Assembly (NCBI GenBank): GCA_028819255.1
Contig: JAPPMB010000015.1
Span: 139,226-203,225, forward strand
DNA length: 64,000 nt
Origin: Bryobacterales bacterium
Lineage (GTDB): Bacteria; Acidobacteriota; Terriglobia; Bryobacterales; UBA6623
Direction: 5' to 3'
Below the pieces are notes generated by a model. The model searched no databases. It worked only from the letters and a program-made list of their open reading frames with translations, and had not been told where the DNA came from. The translations under genes were made by a program, and so were the position numbers. This document shows, piece by piece, positions 41,894 to 50,700 of the stretch (positions are counted from its first letter, which is position 1; the number at the start of each line of letters is the position of its first letter).

Positions 41894-43657
41894 ATGGACT
41901 TTGCCCAAGAGGTCAAGGCAGCGGCCGACATCGTTTCGGTCGTCGGCTCACATGTGCGCCTCAAGCGCCAAGGCGGCAACCGCTACGTCGGGCTGTGCCC
42001 GTTCCACCAGGAGAAGACACCGTCGTTCTCGGTGCACGGCGGCCTGCAGATCTACAAGTGCTTCGGGTGCGGCAAGAGCGGGGACGTCTTCAGCTTCCTG
42101 ATGGAAATCCAGGGCCTGAGCTTCTTCGAGGCCCTGAAGGCGCTGGCCGAGCAGCAGGGCAAGGAAATGCCCCGCCGGGGCAAGAGCCCCGGCGCCGACG
42201 CGGCGGCGCGAAAGCGCGACGCCCTGCTGCGGATCCACAAGGTGGCGCAGAGTTTCTACGCGTCCCAACTACGGTCGCCGAAGGGCGCCGCCGCGCTGCG
42301 GTATCTGCGGGAGCGGGGGCTCGGCTCCCGGGAGCAGGAGGAGTTCGGGCTCGGGTATGCTCCGGTCGGCAACGCGCTGGTCAGGCACCTGCGAGGACAG
42401 GGATTCCGGCGCGGCGATGTTCTGAATTCCGGACTGGTCGGGCAGTCGGAGAAAGACCGATCGATCTACGACCGTTTCCGGGACCGCCTCATGTTTCCCA
42501 TCCACTCGGACGGGGGAAAGCTGATCGCATACGGCGGTCGCGTCCGCCAGCCGGAGAAACAGCCGAAGTACCTCAACTCCCCCGAGACACCCATCTACCG
42601 CAAGAATTCGATCCTGTTCAACCTTCACCGGGCGCGGATCGCCATGCGGCAAGAGGACATGGCGGTGCTCGTGGAAGGCTACATGGACGTGATCGGCGTG
42701 TGGCGCGCGGGCGTCCGCAACGCCGTCGCCACTTGCGGCACCGCGCTGACTGCACGGCAGATCAGCATGATCCGCAGGCACTGCGACACCGTCGTGGTCA
42801 ATTTCGATTCGGACCGGGCCGGCCGGGCCGCCGCTGAGCGAGCAGTGGAGCTCCTTCTGCGCGACGGCATGAACGTGAGCGTCCTGGAGCTGCCGGGGGA
42901 CATGGATCCGGACGAGTTCTGCAAGGCCAAGGGTGCGGACGCCTACCTGAAGGAGCTTCGAAACGCTCCTCGCTACTTCTTCTGGCTGCTCGACCGGTCG
43001 AGGGCACGCTTCGATCTCCGAACGTCGGATGGCCGCACGGCGGCCTTCGAACGGCTGCTGCAGTCGGTTGTGCTTCTCCCCGATGAGATCCAGCGCGTCA
43101 CCACGGTCACGGAGCTGGCGGACCACATCGGGCTCCAGCACGGCGTAGCGCTGAACCGCCTTCGGCAGCGCGCCGGCCAGCCGAGGTCATCAAGGCGTCC
43201 ATCCCCGGTGGCGGGCGCGGGCCTCTCGCCCGGCGAGCGGCTCCTGGTCGTGCTTCTCGCGAACAGCCGCAGCGCCCGGGACGAGTTGCTGGACGACACT
43301 GCGAAGATCACGTCCCAGGGGCTCCCGAGCCGCCGGATCTTCGCTGCGATGCGAGCGACAAACGAAGCGGAGGGCGACTTTCCGATCTCGGCGGTGGAGG
43401 GCCGGCTCGAAGACGCGGACCGCGAGCGGCTGGCCCAGCTGCTGTTCGACAGGGACCGGCCGCCTCCGACGATCAGCGAGGGTCGCGAGGCGCTCGATGC
43501 GCTGCGGCGGCAGGTCACGGAGGGCCGCTATCGCGATGTGCGGCGACAGTTTGCCGCGGCTGAACGAGATGGCGACCAAAAGGTAGTGATAGAGCTCTTG
43601 CGGGAGAAAGTTGCTCTGGAACGGGAACTTGGTCTGGGGCGGCGGCAAGGAGCCTGA
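41894..43657 (+). CDS. dnaG: DNA primase
   Basis: A 587-residue primase making RNA primers for replication. The N-terminal zinc ribbon has C35, H38, C56 and C59 (LCPFHQEKTPSF ... YKCFGCGKSGDVFSFLM). The catalytic core contains FGLGYAP, FRDRLMFPIHSDGGKLIAYG, GRVRQPEKQPKYLNSPETP, the TOPRIM motif MAVLVEGYMDVIGVWRAGVR and VVNFDSDRAGRAAAERAVEL. The C-terminal helicase-binding region is helical and less conserved, as usual. rpoD, often downstream, is not here: an accessory region follows instead, so a macrodomain boundary may have been invaded. Confidence 0.96.
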   Translation: MDFAQEVKAAADIVSVVGSHVRLKRQGGNRYVGLCPFHQEKTPSFSVHGGLQIYKCFGCGKSGDVFSFLMEIQGLSFFEALKALAEQQGKEMPRRGKSPGADAAARKRDALLRIHKVAQSFYASQLRSPKGAAALRYLRERGLGSREQEEFGLGYAPVGNALVRHLRGQGFRRGDVLNSGLVGQSEKDRSIYDRFRDRLMFPIHSDGGKLIAYGGRVRQPEKQPKYLNSPETPIYRKNSILFNLHRARIAMRQEDMAVLVEGYMDVIGVWRAGVRNAVATCGTALTARQISMIRRHCDTVVVNFDSDRAGRAAAERAVELLLRDGMNVSVLELPGDMDPDEFCKAKGADAYLKELRNAPRYFFWLLDRSRARFDLRTSDGRTAAFERLLQSVVLLPDEIQRVTTVTELADHIGLQHGVALNRLRQRAGQPRSSRRPSPVAGAGLSPGERLLVVLLANSRSARDELLDDTAKITSQGLPSRRIFAAMRATNEAEGDFPISAVEGRLEDADRERLAQLLFDRDRPPPTISEGREALDALRRQVTEGRYRDVRRQFAAAERDGDQKVVIELLREKVALERELGLGRRQGA

Positions 43658-43879
43658 GCGACGAGCGGCGCTTAGCAAGGAATCAAGCAATGAGCGGGCC
43701 GTGCGTGTGGGTTGCAAACGTGCCGGTGAGCGAGAGCACAGACGGACGGCCCTGCTCGCACAGGCGCAGGCTGACCGTCAGGTGCATCTTGTGCATAGCG
43801 TGTGCTCCTTTCCGGCGGCAGCGGGGCGGCCTTCCCGGAACTTGCAAGCCGTCTGCCCGACAGCGTGGCTTTGTCGTTC
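43658..43879. other. Intergenic after dnaG, no gene seen
   Basis: Open frames on both strands here have no family features. It forms the left border of the accessory region. Confidence 0.4.
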
Positions 43880-43906
43880 GTCCACACTCCCCCGGGGGGT
43901 GTGGAC
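43880..43906. repeat. 27-bp palindrome
   Basis: Arms GTCCACAC and GTGTGGAC enclose a C-run followed by a G-run, with one mismatch (T opposite G) and no loop. As RNA it would fold into a long GC-rich hairpin, but no T-run follows, so a simple terminator is not certain. It stands at the left edge of the accessory island and might mark an old insertion or recombination point. Confidence 0.55.
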
Positions 43907-44080
43907 TGGTAAGCCGCACGAAGATCGCGCAGCGGGGCGAGCTGTTCACGACACTGAAGGCCGGCTAGGAGAAGGCGGACCTCTGGCAAATTGAGAAGAC
44001 CCTACACCAGCCCCACCGGGATGCCATCGGCCTATTGTTCCGCAAGCCGGTGGAGCTGCGTACCGTGCTTCAGGTGTGAC
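43907..44080 (+). pseudogene. Protein fragment with an internal stop, origin unknown
   Basis: One frame reads RTKIAQRGELFTTLKAG, a stop codon, then EKADLWQIEKTLHQPHRDAI followed by GLLFRKPVELRTVLQV and a stop. It looks like real protein sequence broken by a nonsense mutation, perhaps the end of a lost mobile-element or toxin-type gene. I cannot assign a family. Confidence 0.25.
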
Positions 44081-44349
44081 TGTGGTGCTGACGGACAGCA
44101 ACCTGTTCACGCTGTTTGCCAACGCGCGCGACGCAGGGCCTATGCCTACGGTCGGCGCCCCAGGAGCCCGCCGAGCACGCGGCGGCCGCCGGGCTGGCGT
44201 CCGCCGCGAAATATCTGCTATTCTCAAGACGAGCGATACGGCGGTTCCAATCATCTTGAGTGTCGTACGTGACGACGCTCTGCTATCAGTTTGAGGAAGT
44301 CGGCCAGATTCCGCTTCGATGGCAGCTTTGCATCTCAATCTTTATTTTT
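44081..44349. other. Intergenic, composition change
   Basis: A GC-rich part to about 44210, then a fall in GC towards the ankyrin gene. A 72-codon frame from 44076 is open but not convincing. Confidence 0.35.
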
Positions 44350-44355
44350 AGGAGA
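44350..44355 (+). promoter_or_regulatory. Shine-Dalgarno of the ankyrin gene
   Basis: AGGAGA lies four bases before TTG 44360. It decides for that start over the in-frame TTG at 44291, which has none. Confidence 0.6.
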
Positions 44356-44359
44356 GCAC

Positions 44360-45415
44360 TTGAACTTCCTCTTCGCAACTGTTCTGGCAATCGCTTTTGT
44401 TATCGTCGCCGATATGCTTAGTATTGCATTGGTCTTTGTCGTCCTTTCAGCCCTTCCAGAGAAGGTAATCACCGTTATTACTCCAATGTCCATTTATGGT
44501 GTATTATTACTCTCTGTTACAAATGCGCTCTACCATTATTTGATTGGATTCTATGCAATCCTGATTCCAGTCAAGGTTTTTTCCTTAAACCGAGATCCTC
44601 GCTCAGTCAAGAGACTTAATCAAGTAATCATAGTGGTAATCTTTGGTATATTTTCGGGCTGGTTTATAGTATTCTATATGCCAGATCTCCCTGATTCACT
44701 TGGCAAGGAAATAGGGATATCCATCCGTTATGGAGCACAGATCTTTGGCGTATATGTCAGCAAACAGACTATCCTAGGTCGGAACTTGCACGAAGAAGTT
44801 CAAAGTCATGCCAATCTTCTGAAGATCGAGAAGCTCATTAGAGCTGGCGTTAATATTGATTTCAGACATAATCAAGATCTTACTGCGTTTCACCGATCAA
44901 TTGAATCAAGCAATATAGCGTTGGTTGAGTATCTGATTGCTCAAGGAGCAAACATCCATGCAAAGACAACTCTCGGCTACAATGCTCTCCATATAGCTGC
45001 TCGCTCTACTAGTCCTGAAACCATCCAACTATTGATCGATCATGGAGTTAGATTCGATTGTTCCGCAGATTCCAATGGTGTCACACCTCTAATGCTGGCA
45101 GCAAACTCTAACACAAATCCGGATGTATGTCGAATTCTAATTTCGAATGGTGCGGACATAAACCATCACGATAAGAAGGGTCATTCGATCCTACATCACG
45201 CGGTTGGTCACAATGATAATCCCGAGGTTGTCGGCTCTCTTATCGATCTCGGTGCAGATATAGATTGGAAAAACGATTCAGGTTTCACACCACTCGAAAT
45301 CGCGATGATGAGGAATGATGAAGTTTTGCAGGAACTTCTAAGAAATGCTGGTGGAAAATCACCATCGTTCGACACTGCCTATGGTTACTATGTCAGAAAT
45401 CAGGAAGCGAAATGA
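44360..45415 (+). CDS. Membrane-anchored ankyrin-repeat protein
   Basis: A 351-residue protein. Three or four hydrophobic segments occupy residues ~2-110 (FLFATVLAIAFVIVADMLSI, ITPMSIYGVLLLSVTNAL, IGFYAILIPVKVF, VIIVVIFGIFSGWFIVFYM). From ~145 to 330 there are about five ankyrin repeats (LLKIEKLIRAGVNIDFRHNQ, ALVEYLIAQGANIHAKTTLG, YNALHIAARS..., TPLMLAANSNTNPDVCRILI, SILHHAVGHNDNPEVVGSLI, TPLEIAMMRN). The repeats most likely face the cytoplasm and bind a protein partner. Base composition is clearly AT-richer (near 40 % GC by eye) than the neighbours, pointing to recent transfer. The stop overlaps the start of the next gene (ATGA). I know no characterised homologue with this N-terminus. Confidence 0.8.
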   Translation: MNFLFATVLAIAFVIVADMLSIALVFVVLSALPEKVITVITPMSIYGVLLLSVTNALYHYLIGFYAILIPVKVFSLNRDPRSVKRLNQVIIVVIFGIFSGWFIVFYMPDLPDSLGKEIGISIRYGAQIFGVYVSKQTILGRNLHEEVQSHANLLKIEKLIRAGVNIDFRHNQDLTAFHRSIESSNIALVEYLIAQGANIHAKTTLGYNALHIAARSTSPETIQLLIDHGVRFDCSADSNGVTPLMLAANSNTNPDVCRILISNGADINHHDKKGHSILHHAVGHNDNPEVVGSLIDLGADIDWKNDSGFTPLEIAMMRNDEVLQELLRNAGGKSPSFDTAYGYYVRNQEAK

Positions 45416-45708
45416 ACATAAAATATGCAAAGTATTCCATTATTGTCGCTATCATACTAGTTCTGTTGGGCGGCGAAATGACTGCCAGAGGATGGAAGCT
45501 TGTTGGCTATCTGATCGTCGGAAGTGGCTTATACATACTCAGTTTTGCACTTAACTTGCTTAGAGAATGTAGAGCGTCATCTAAGTTGGTAGTTCTGCAT
45601 CAGAAGGTGGAGAAATTGTTGTTCATCGCCGCTGTTGGATTTTGTATCGCTGCTTTGGTTCAAATGATAAAAGCAATCTTAGGATTTCTTGATCTAGGTT
45701 CAATTTAG
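45412..45708 (+). CDS. Small membrane protein, partner of the ankyrin protein
   Basis: A 98-residue protein with three hydrophobic helices (KYSIIVAIILVLLGGEM, KLVGYLIVGSGLYILSFALN, LLFIAAVGFCIAALVQMIKA) joined by short charged loops (RECRASSKLVVLHQKVEKL). ATG 45412 overlaps the ankyrin stop by 4 nt, so the two proteins are very probably made together and may form a membrane complex. Composition is AT-rich like its partner. No family recognised. Confidence 0.7.
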   Translation: MNIKYAKYSIIVAIILVLLGGEMTARGWKLVGYLIVGSGLYILSFALNLLRECRASSKLVVLHQKVEKLLFIAAVGFCIAALVQMIKAILGFLDLGSI

Positions 45709-46030
45709 TTGTAATTTGTCTTACTCATCTATCTCACTGAGGATGCCTTCCAAGCGACAAATTGTGGTCGGTGTGGATCTTCTTGGATTGCTCCTTCTAG
45801 GCGCGATTGTCTTGTAATCCAGAGCGACGATCCGATGTTTTTGCGCCAGTCCTTTCTCCGGATCGTTTCTAATGAAAGGCGAAATGAGGTGGTGGTGACT
45901 TGAAGCTCTTGGCTAGTCCTTGACTGCTCGGTTGGCAGTGGTGTGGGCGTGGAGCTTGGCAGTCCCGCCGTGACTGCGGATCGTCGTAGGCGCTTCGGAC
46001 GTATCGTGCAAGACTCTCGTCGCCCAGATC
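45709..46030. other. Intergenic, no gene seen
   Basis: About 320 bases between the small membrane gene and the transposase remnant. No clear gene and no terminal inverted repeat of the element were found by eye. Confidence 0.4.
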
Positions 46031-46490
46031 ATGAGCTTTCTTTCTTGGACGACGCTCGTTAGGATCATGCGACGACGCGGTGGGAACCGGCGCATCCGTG
46101 GTTTCTTTTCCTCGGAGCAGTTCCGAGCCTTGGCGTCCAGCCAGATCTCCGGCTGTGAGAGCCTGTGGAGCATCGTCGCCTGTCCCGCAGCCCAGCCCGC
46201 CAAGCTCTATCATTGCGGTTCCCGCAGGCCCTTTCACACTATGACGCTGTCACGGGCGGACCAGCGTCGCGACTGGCGCATCCATTCTGATGCTGCACAT
46301 CCTCCTCGATCTCCGTGGGTTGATCCCGGCCTTCCTGCACATTACCAACGGCAAGTGTCACGATATCAACGTACTGTACATTTTCGCTCCTGAAGCCGGT
46401 ACGATCTACGTGATAGACCGCGCCTATCGTGTTAATGTTCGACGACTCTTGACGCGACACAACTGCTGCTGGCTCTTAACAACGAGAGGT
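46031..46490 (+). mobile_element. IS4-family (DUF4372-type) transposase remnant
   Basis: Two frames carry pieces of one transposase. From 46031: GGNRRIRGFFSSEQFRALAS, then SQISGCESLWSIVACPAAQP, AKLYHCG and DQRRDWRIHSD, matching the N-terminal third (normally ...FTCWDQFRALAFAQL..ESLRDIEACL..). From 46290: MLHILLDLRGLIPAFLHITN, GKCHDINVLYIFAPEAGTIY and VIDRAYRVNVRRLL, matching the middle (KLHTLLDLRG..P.F..I.DGK.HDVNVLD...YVMDRGY). The stretch between, with the first catalytic Asp, is deleted at about 46280, and the C-terminal third with the Glu is gone. It is a dead element. Confidence 0.75.
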
Positions 46491-46512
46491 GTGTGCTGCG
46501 AGAATTCTGCTT

Positions 46513-47013
46513 ATGAGAAAGTTAGTCACCGTTCTCCTGGCCATGATGATCAGCCAACCGCTGGCCGCACAGGTAGCTCCGCCGCCACCGCCAAGTCCCA
46601 TAGACAATTCCCATCCGCAAGCAGGGACTAGGATCCGACTGATGGTCGAATTCGTGATCGAAGCCGATGCGCCTGAAGAGCTCCGCCGTGGCAAACCAGA
46701 TGATTGGAAGGAGGACGTAAGAATAACGGTTTCTGATGCCATATATGATGAGGTTCGCGGCTTGTCTGACGATTATGATACCAGTACGGAAGCAACCATA
46801 CGTAGACTGTCGCAGTTGCCACAGGTCACGATTGCAAGCGAAGTCGGGAGCGGAGAGAATCAGTTGAGCAATGACGAGTTAGTTCGGACGATCTTCGCTG
46901 CGTTGATCTCTGCGAGCGATACGGCAACGCTACGCTACGAGACGAACCGGACCGAACTCGCAGCATTGGCTCGCAGCCTTGCCGAAGCAATCATGACGTC
47001 AGCCAGCAACTGA
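46513..47013 (+). CDS. Orphan exported protein
   Basis: A 166-residue protein with a clear signal peptide (MRKLVTVLLAMMISQPLAAQ) and a proline stretch after it (APPPPPSPIDNSHPQ). The rest is acidic and mixed helix/strand: IRLMVEFVIEADAPEELRRG, DWKEDVRITVSDAIYDEVRG, LSQLPQVTIASEVGSGE and ELVRTIFAALISASDTATLR. No cysteine pairs, enzyme motif or family is recognised. It sits just behind the transposase remnant, and its composition is intermediate, so it may have arrived with the island. The ATG lacks a clear Shine-Dalgarno, which lowers certainty. Confidence 0.55.
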   Translation: MRKLVTVLLAMMISQPLAAQVAPPPPPSPIDNSHPQAGTRIRLMVEFVIEADAPEELRRGKPDDWKEDVRITVSDAIYDEVRGLSDDYDTSTEATIRRLSQLPQVTIASEVGSGENQLSNDELVRTIFAALISASDTATLRYETNRTELAALARSLAEAIMTSASN

Positions 47014-47035
47014 CTCATATGCGAGCGGCGCACAG

Positions 47036-48310
47036 CTACTTCGATGCGATTTTCTGTAGGAGTCTGTTCTCGCGGTGCCAGAGGTCCTCGCCAGGGGCGT
47101 GTCGCTGGGCGGTGCGCGTATGGTGGAGAGCTTTGGCGTAGTTTCGCTCGACGTGCTCGAAGTGCTTGGCTAGCGCCTCGAGTGCCTCTACACGAAGAGA
47201 ATGATCTACCTCAGGGATTCGTAACAGATCCCGAAGCAGCTCGACCTGAGCCCGGGGATTGCCCAGCCTGCGCTCGATCCTGGCCGCCTCCAGGAGGCAG
47301 CGTGCGAGGCAGGAGTTCGGTAGTCCCGCCCGAATGGCGGACCGATAGAGGCGAAGCGCCACCTCGTCGCGCCGGGTGCTAGTCAGCCATTGCGCCAATC
47401 CCATGAGATCCTGGCCGTGGCGCAGGGGAGCCCTTCCGGGATCGGAGTAGCTCGACATCACGACCGACCCCAGACAGGCCAGCGAAACAATGTCACGCAC
47501 GTTGTGAAAGAACACCGGCCTGAGCCCGGCCCCGCGGCGCGTGCGCAGAAACTCGAAGTACCGCTGCGGGATGAGGAATCCAGGAATGTCCCCGCGGCGC
47601 CTGAATCCGAGAATCTCCGATTCGAGCGTCGCCAGACGGCAATTGGACATGCGCTCGCGCCAGAGGCGCCGTGCAGGATGCAGCAGGTCGATATGGCCCA
47701 TCTCGGCCAGCGGGTTGCGCTGCCGCTGCATCCGGAAGCGCGTCTCAAGCAGAGGCGCGTCGAACGTCTTCCCGTTGTAGGTGAGGAGAACCTGGTAGCG
47801 CGAAAGATGCTCCGCCAGCGCTTTCAGCATGGCCGCCTCCTCGTCGAAGTCGCGCATGAAGAAGAGCCTGACTCGGAACCCCTGGCTCTCAACGGACCCG
47901 ACGCCGACGAGGAACGCGCACGTGCCCGTCCCACCCGCGAGGCCGGTGGTCTCGGTGTCGAGAAACGCCCACCGTTTGCTGGCGGCTGGACCGATCTCTC
48001 CCTGAGAAATGTCACGCACCCATTCGGGCGACAACGCACGAAGACGCTGGATCGGAAACCTGCCGTGCATGCGGCTGTCCGGGAACTGGTGCTCCTGCAT
48101 GACGAACCGGCCGAGTTCGTTCTCAACTACCTGACCGCCAACGTCCGGGGCGGGCGGGGCAGCTTTTCGGGGAGCCGGTCGCTGCGAACTCTCGTGAACT
48201 GCAGGAGCAGGCCTGGCTGACTCGCGGCTGAGCGCCGTCTTGAGGCGTCGTCGAAGGGCCTCGCTGTCAAGACGGCCGAGGGGGCGCACGGCGTGCTCTC
48301 CTGCGGTCAT
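47036..48310 (-). CDS. RNase H-fold exonuclease, MrfB/YprB-like
   Basis: A 424-residue protein. After a basic, probably disordered N-terminus (~1-60) comes a DEDD-type exonuclease domain: motif I RWAFLDTETTGLAGG (D118, E120), motif II VLLTYNGKTFDAPLLETRFR (D184), and motif III FFHNVRDIVSLACL (H269, D273). Two cysteines or histidines near HIDLLHPARRLW are also conserved in the family. The C-terminal ~120 residues are TPR-like helices (LYRSAIRAGLPNSCLARCLL, EALEALAKHFEHVERNYAKA). In Bacillus subtilis the homologous pair MrfA (helicase) and MrfB (exonuclease) repairs mitomycin C damage. Here the start overlaps the helicase stop by 4 nt, the same pairing. Confidence 0.85.
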   Translation of the reverse strand: MTAGEHAVRPLGRLDSEALRRRLKTALSRESARPAPAVHESSQRPAPRKAAPPAPDVGGQVVENELGRFVMQEHQFPDSRMHGRFPIQRLRALSPEWVRDISQGEIGPAASKRWAFLDTETTGLAGGTGTCAFLVGVGSVESQGFRVRLFFMRDFDEEAAMLKALAEHLSRYQVLLTYNGKTFDAPLLETRFRMQRQRNPLAEMGHIDLLHPARRLWRERMSNCRLATLESEILGFRRRGDIPGFLIPQRYFEFLRTRRGAGLRPVFFHNVRDIVSLACLGSVVMSSYSDPGRAPLRHGQDLMGLAQWLTSTRRDEVALRLYRSAIRAGLPNSCLARCLLEAARIERRLGNPRAQVELLRDLLRIPEVDHSLRVEALEALAKHFEHVERNYAKALHHTRTAQRHAPGEDLWHRENRLLQKIASK

Positions 48311-50700
48311 GTCCCCGCGGATTCAGGTGTCTCAGTCGCGACCGCTTCGGCGAGCCGAGTCGCAACCTCCTTCGCCTTGTCCCCAACCTCGCCGGGAGCT
48401 CCGACACAGCCCGGGCAGCCGGTCTGGCACGGGCAGGCCGCGAGCAGATCCCGCGCCCGCGCGCCCAGAGAACCGCGCAGCCGGTACAGCGGCTCGCTCT
48501 GGCCAATGCCGCCCGGGTAGTTGTCATACAGGAAGATCTCGGGATCAAGCCGGGCCTCGGGGCCTTGCCCGGTGTGCAGGCTCGAGACTCCAAGATCTCG
48601 GGGATCGCACATGAGCATCACCGCTCCGACAGTACGCAGCACATTGCCGAGGCCCATGAGCCCGTCCCGCCTCTCGGCTGCCGCGTAGGGCAGGGAATCC
48701 AGAAGCTCCATGGGGAAGTGCAGCCAGAATGCCGTTGTGTGCATTTCCTGCTCGGGCATCGACAGCTTTCCGTCCCCCACGTTCTCGTTCGTGTGGAAGC
48801 GGATCTTCTTGAATCCAACGACCCTCCTGGTGAGTCGGATCTCCCCGTGATTTGCGCTGGCGGGACCCAGCCCCTTGTTGTCAAAGGTCTCGAGCGGTTC
48901 CACCTGCGTGTACTCAATGGCATCCGTGTAGTAGCCGCACTCCACACGCCTGACGTAGGCCTTCCTTTCGTCGTACTCGAATCGGTCCACGTGATACAGC
49001 GAGCCTTCGTGGATATAGATCGCCTTCTCGTGAAGCGTCGTCAGGGCGGCCGGGAACGACACCTCGCCGACGACCCTCGAGCCGTCGGTCACATCCACGA
49101 CCACGAAGTTGTCGCTCGAGACCTTGCGCAAGCTGATCGCGTCAGCCGGATACGCCTCGGATGTCCAGTGCCACGCATTGCCGGCGTGGTGAAGCACTCC
49201 AGCCTCCTCGAGGAACCGGCAGAGCTCGCGCGTGTCGTGCGGACCAAAGTCCTCGCCTTCCATGACCGGAAGCTCGAAGGCGGCGCACTTGAGGTGGTTG
49301 ATGAGGATCTCCAGATTGTCGGCATTGATGTGCGCTCGCTCCGGCGAGGATTCGAAGAAGTACTCGGGATGCTCGACAACGTACTGGTCCAGCGGCGCCG
49401 ACGACGCGACCAGCACGCTGACGGAGACGCTGCTGCGCCGCCCTGCGCGCCCTGCCCGCTGCCATGTTGAGGCGATCGATCCGGGATACCCCGCCAGAAC
49501 GACGACGTCAAGGGAACCGATGTCAATGCCGAGTTCGAGGGCGTTCGTGGCCACCACCCCGAGGATCTCTCCCTCGCGCAGCTGGCGTTCAATCTCCCTC
49601 CTCTCCCGGGGAAGGTAGCCTCCGCGATATCCGCGAACACGGGCGGCGCTTCCCGCGGACCGGCCCATGTCCTCCTTCAGGTAGCGCGTCAGCACCTCGG
49701 TCGCCAAGCGATTGTTTGCGAACACAAGGGTCTGGCGGCCGCGCTCCAGGAACATCCTGGCCATCCGACGGGCTTCGTTGATGTAGCTGCGGCGGATTCC
49801 AAGCTGCCAGTTGACAACCGGAGGATTGTAGAAGACGAAGAACTTCTCTCCGCTGGGAGCGCCGTTGTCGTCAACCAGCGAGAACGGCTCCTCGACGAGG
49901 CTCTCGCTGAGCTCCTTGGGATTGGCGATGGTGGCCGAGCAGCACACGAAGCGCGGCCTGGAACCGTAGAAGGCCGCGATTCTCTTGAGCCGGCGCAGCA
50001 CGTTGGCCAAGTGGCTTCCGAAGACGCCGCGGTAGGAGTGAAGCTCATCGACCACGATGTAGCGCAGATGCTCGAAGAACCGGGCCCAGCGCGTGTGGTG
50101 AGGCAGCACGCCCGAATGCAGCATGTCCGGGTTGCTCAGGACGACGTTTGCACGGCGGCGGATCGAGCGGCGCGCATCGCTGGGAGTGTCGCCGTCATAG
50201 GTGTAGGCCCGGACGTCGCTGCCGAGCGCACCACCCAGGGAGTTGAACTCATGCAGCTGGTCCACGGCCAGGGCCTTGGTCGGAAAGAGGTAGAGGGCGC
50301 ACACCGACAGGTCCGCAGCAAGAGCGTTTAGGACCGGCAGGTTGTAGCAGAGCGTCTTGCCGCTGGCGGTCGGGGTGACCACCACGACGTTTTCCTTCGC
50401 GGAGATGCGGTCCCAGCTCCGGGCCTGATGCAGGTACAGTTTCTCGATTCCCCTGGTCGCGAGAGCCTTCCTCAAACGCGGGTCGATGCTCCGCGGCATC
50501 TCCTCGTACCGCGCATCGCGCGCCGGTCGCCGGCGAATCGCGGCGACTGGCGAATTCGTGCGCCGCTGCAGCGTCTCAAACCGCTCAATCACGCCGCCGA
50601 GCGAGGTGTCGCGCGCTGAAATCGGTCCCGCGCTCTTGCGCGATGCGTGCGAAGACGATTCGACGGACGCGATCGAGAGATGCTCTGATTTGAAGTCCAT
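48307..50700 (-). CDS. DExH-box helicase, MrfA/YprA-like
   Basis: A 797-residue helicase with the MrfA (YprA) layout: a Q-like region (IEKLYLHQARSWDRISAKEN), Walker A VVVTPTASGKTLCYN, LYLFPTKALAVDQLHE, DExH box RYIVVDELHSYRGVFGSH, FVCCSATIANPKE, LVFANNRLATEVLTRYLKED, ATNALELGIDIGSLDVVVLA and motif VI STWQRAGRAGR. The C-terminal DUF1998-like region ends with a four-cysteine zinc site (CPCQTGCPGCVG). In B. subtilis MrfA unwinds DNA for excision of interstrand or mitomycin adducts. Start ATG 50700; first gene of the two-gene operon. Confidence 0.9.
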   Translation of the reverse strand: MDFKSEHLSIASVESSSHASRKSAGPISARDTSLGGVIERFETLQRRTNSPVAAIRRRPARDARYEEMPRSIDPRLRKALATRGIEKLYLHQARSWDRISAKENVVVVTPTASGKTLCYNLPVLNALAADLSVCALYLFPTKALAVDQLHEFNSLGGALGSDVRAYTYDGDTPSDARRSIRRRANVVLSNPDMLHSGVLPHHTRWARFFEHLRYIVVDELHSYRGVFGSHLANVLRRLKRIAAFYGSRPRFVCCSATIANPKELSESLVEEPFSLVDDNGAPSGEKFFVFYNPPVVNWQLGIRRSYINEARRMARMFLERGRQTLVFANNRLATEVLTRYLKEDMGRSAGSAARVRGYRGGYLPRERREIERQLREGEILGVVATNALELGIDIGSLDVVVLAGYPGSIASTWQRAGRAGRRSSVSVSVLVASSAPLDQYVVEHPEYFFESSPERAHINADNLEILINHLKCAAFELPVMEGEDFGPHDTRELCRFLEEAGVLHHAGNAWHWTSEAYPADAISLRKVSSDNFVVVDVTDGSRVVGEVSFPAALTTLHEKAIYIHEGSLYHVDRFEYDERKAYVRRVECGYYTDAIEYTQVEPLETFDNKGLGPASANHGEIRLTRRVVGFKKIRFHTNENVGDGKLSMPEQEMHTTAFWLHFPMELLDSLPYAAAERRDGLMGLGNVLRTVGAVMLMCDPRDLGVSSLHTGQGPEARLDPEIFLYDNYPGGIGQSEPLYRLRGSLGARARDLLAACPCQTGCPGCVGAPGEVGDKAKEVATRLAEAVATETPESAGT

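Noticed and set aside
39814..41979. Long minus-strand open frame of about 720 codons.
   Set aside because: It is the shadow of glnE and the DUF1080 gene, both certain on the plus strand.
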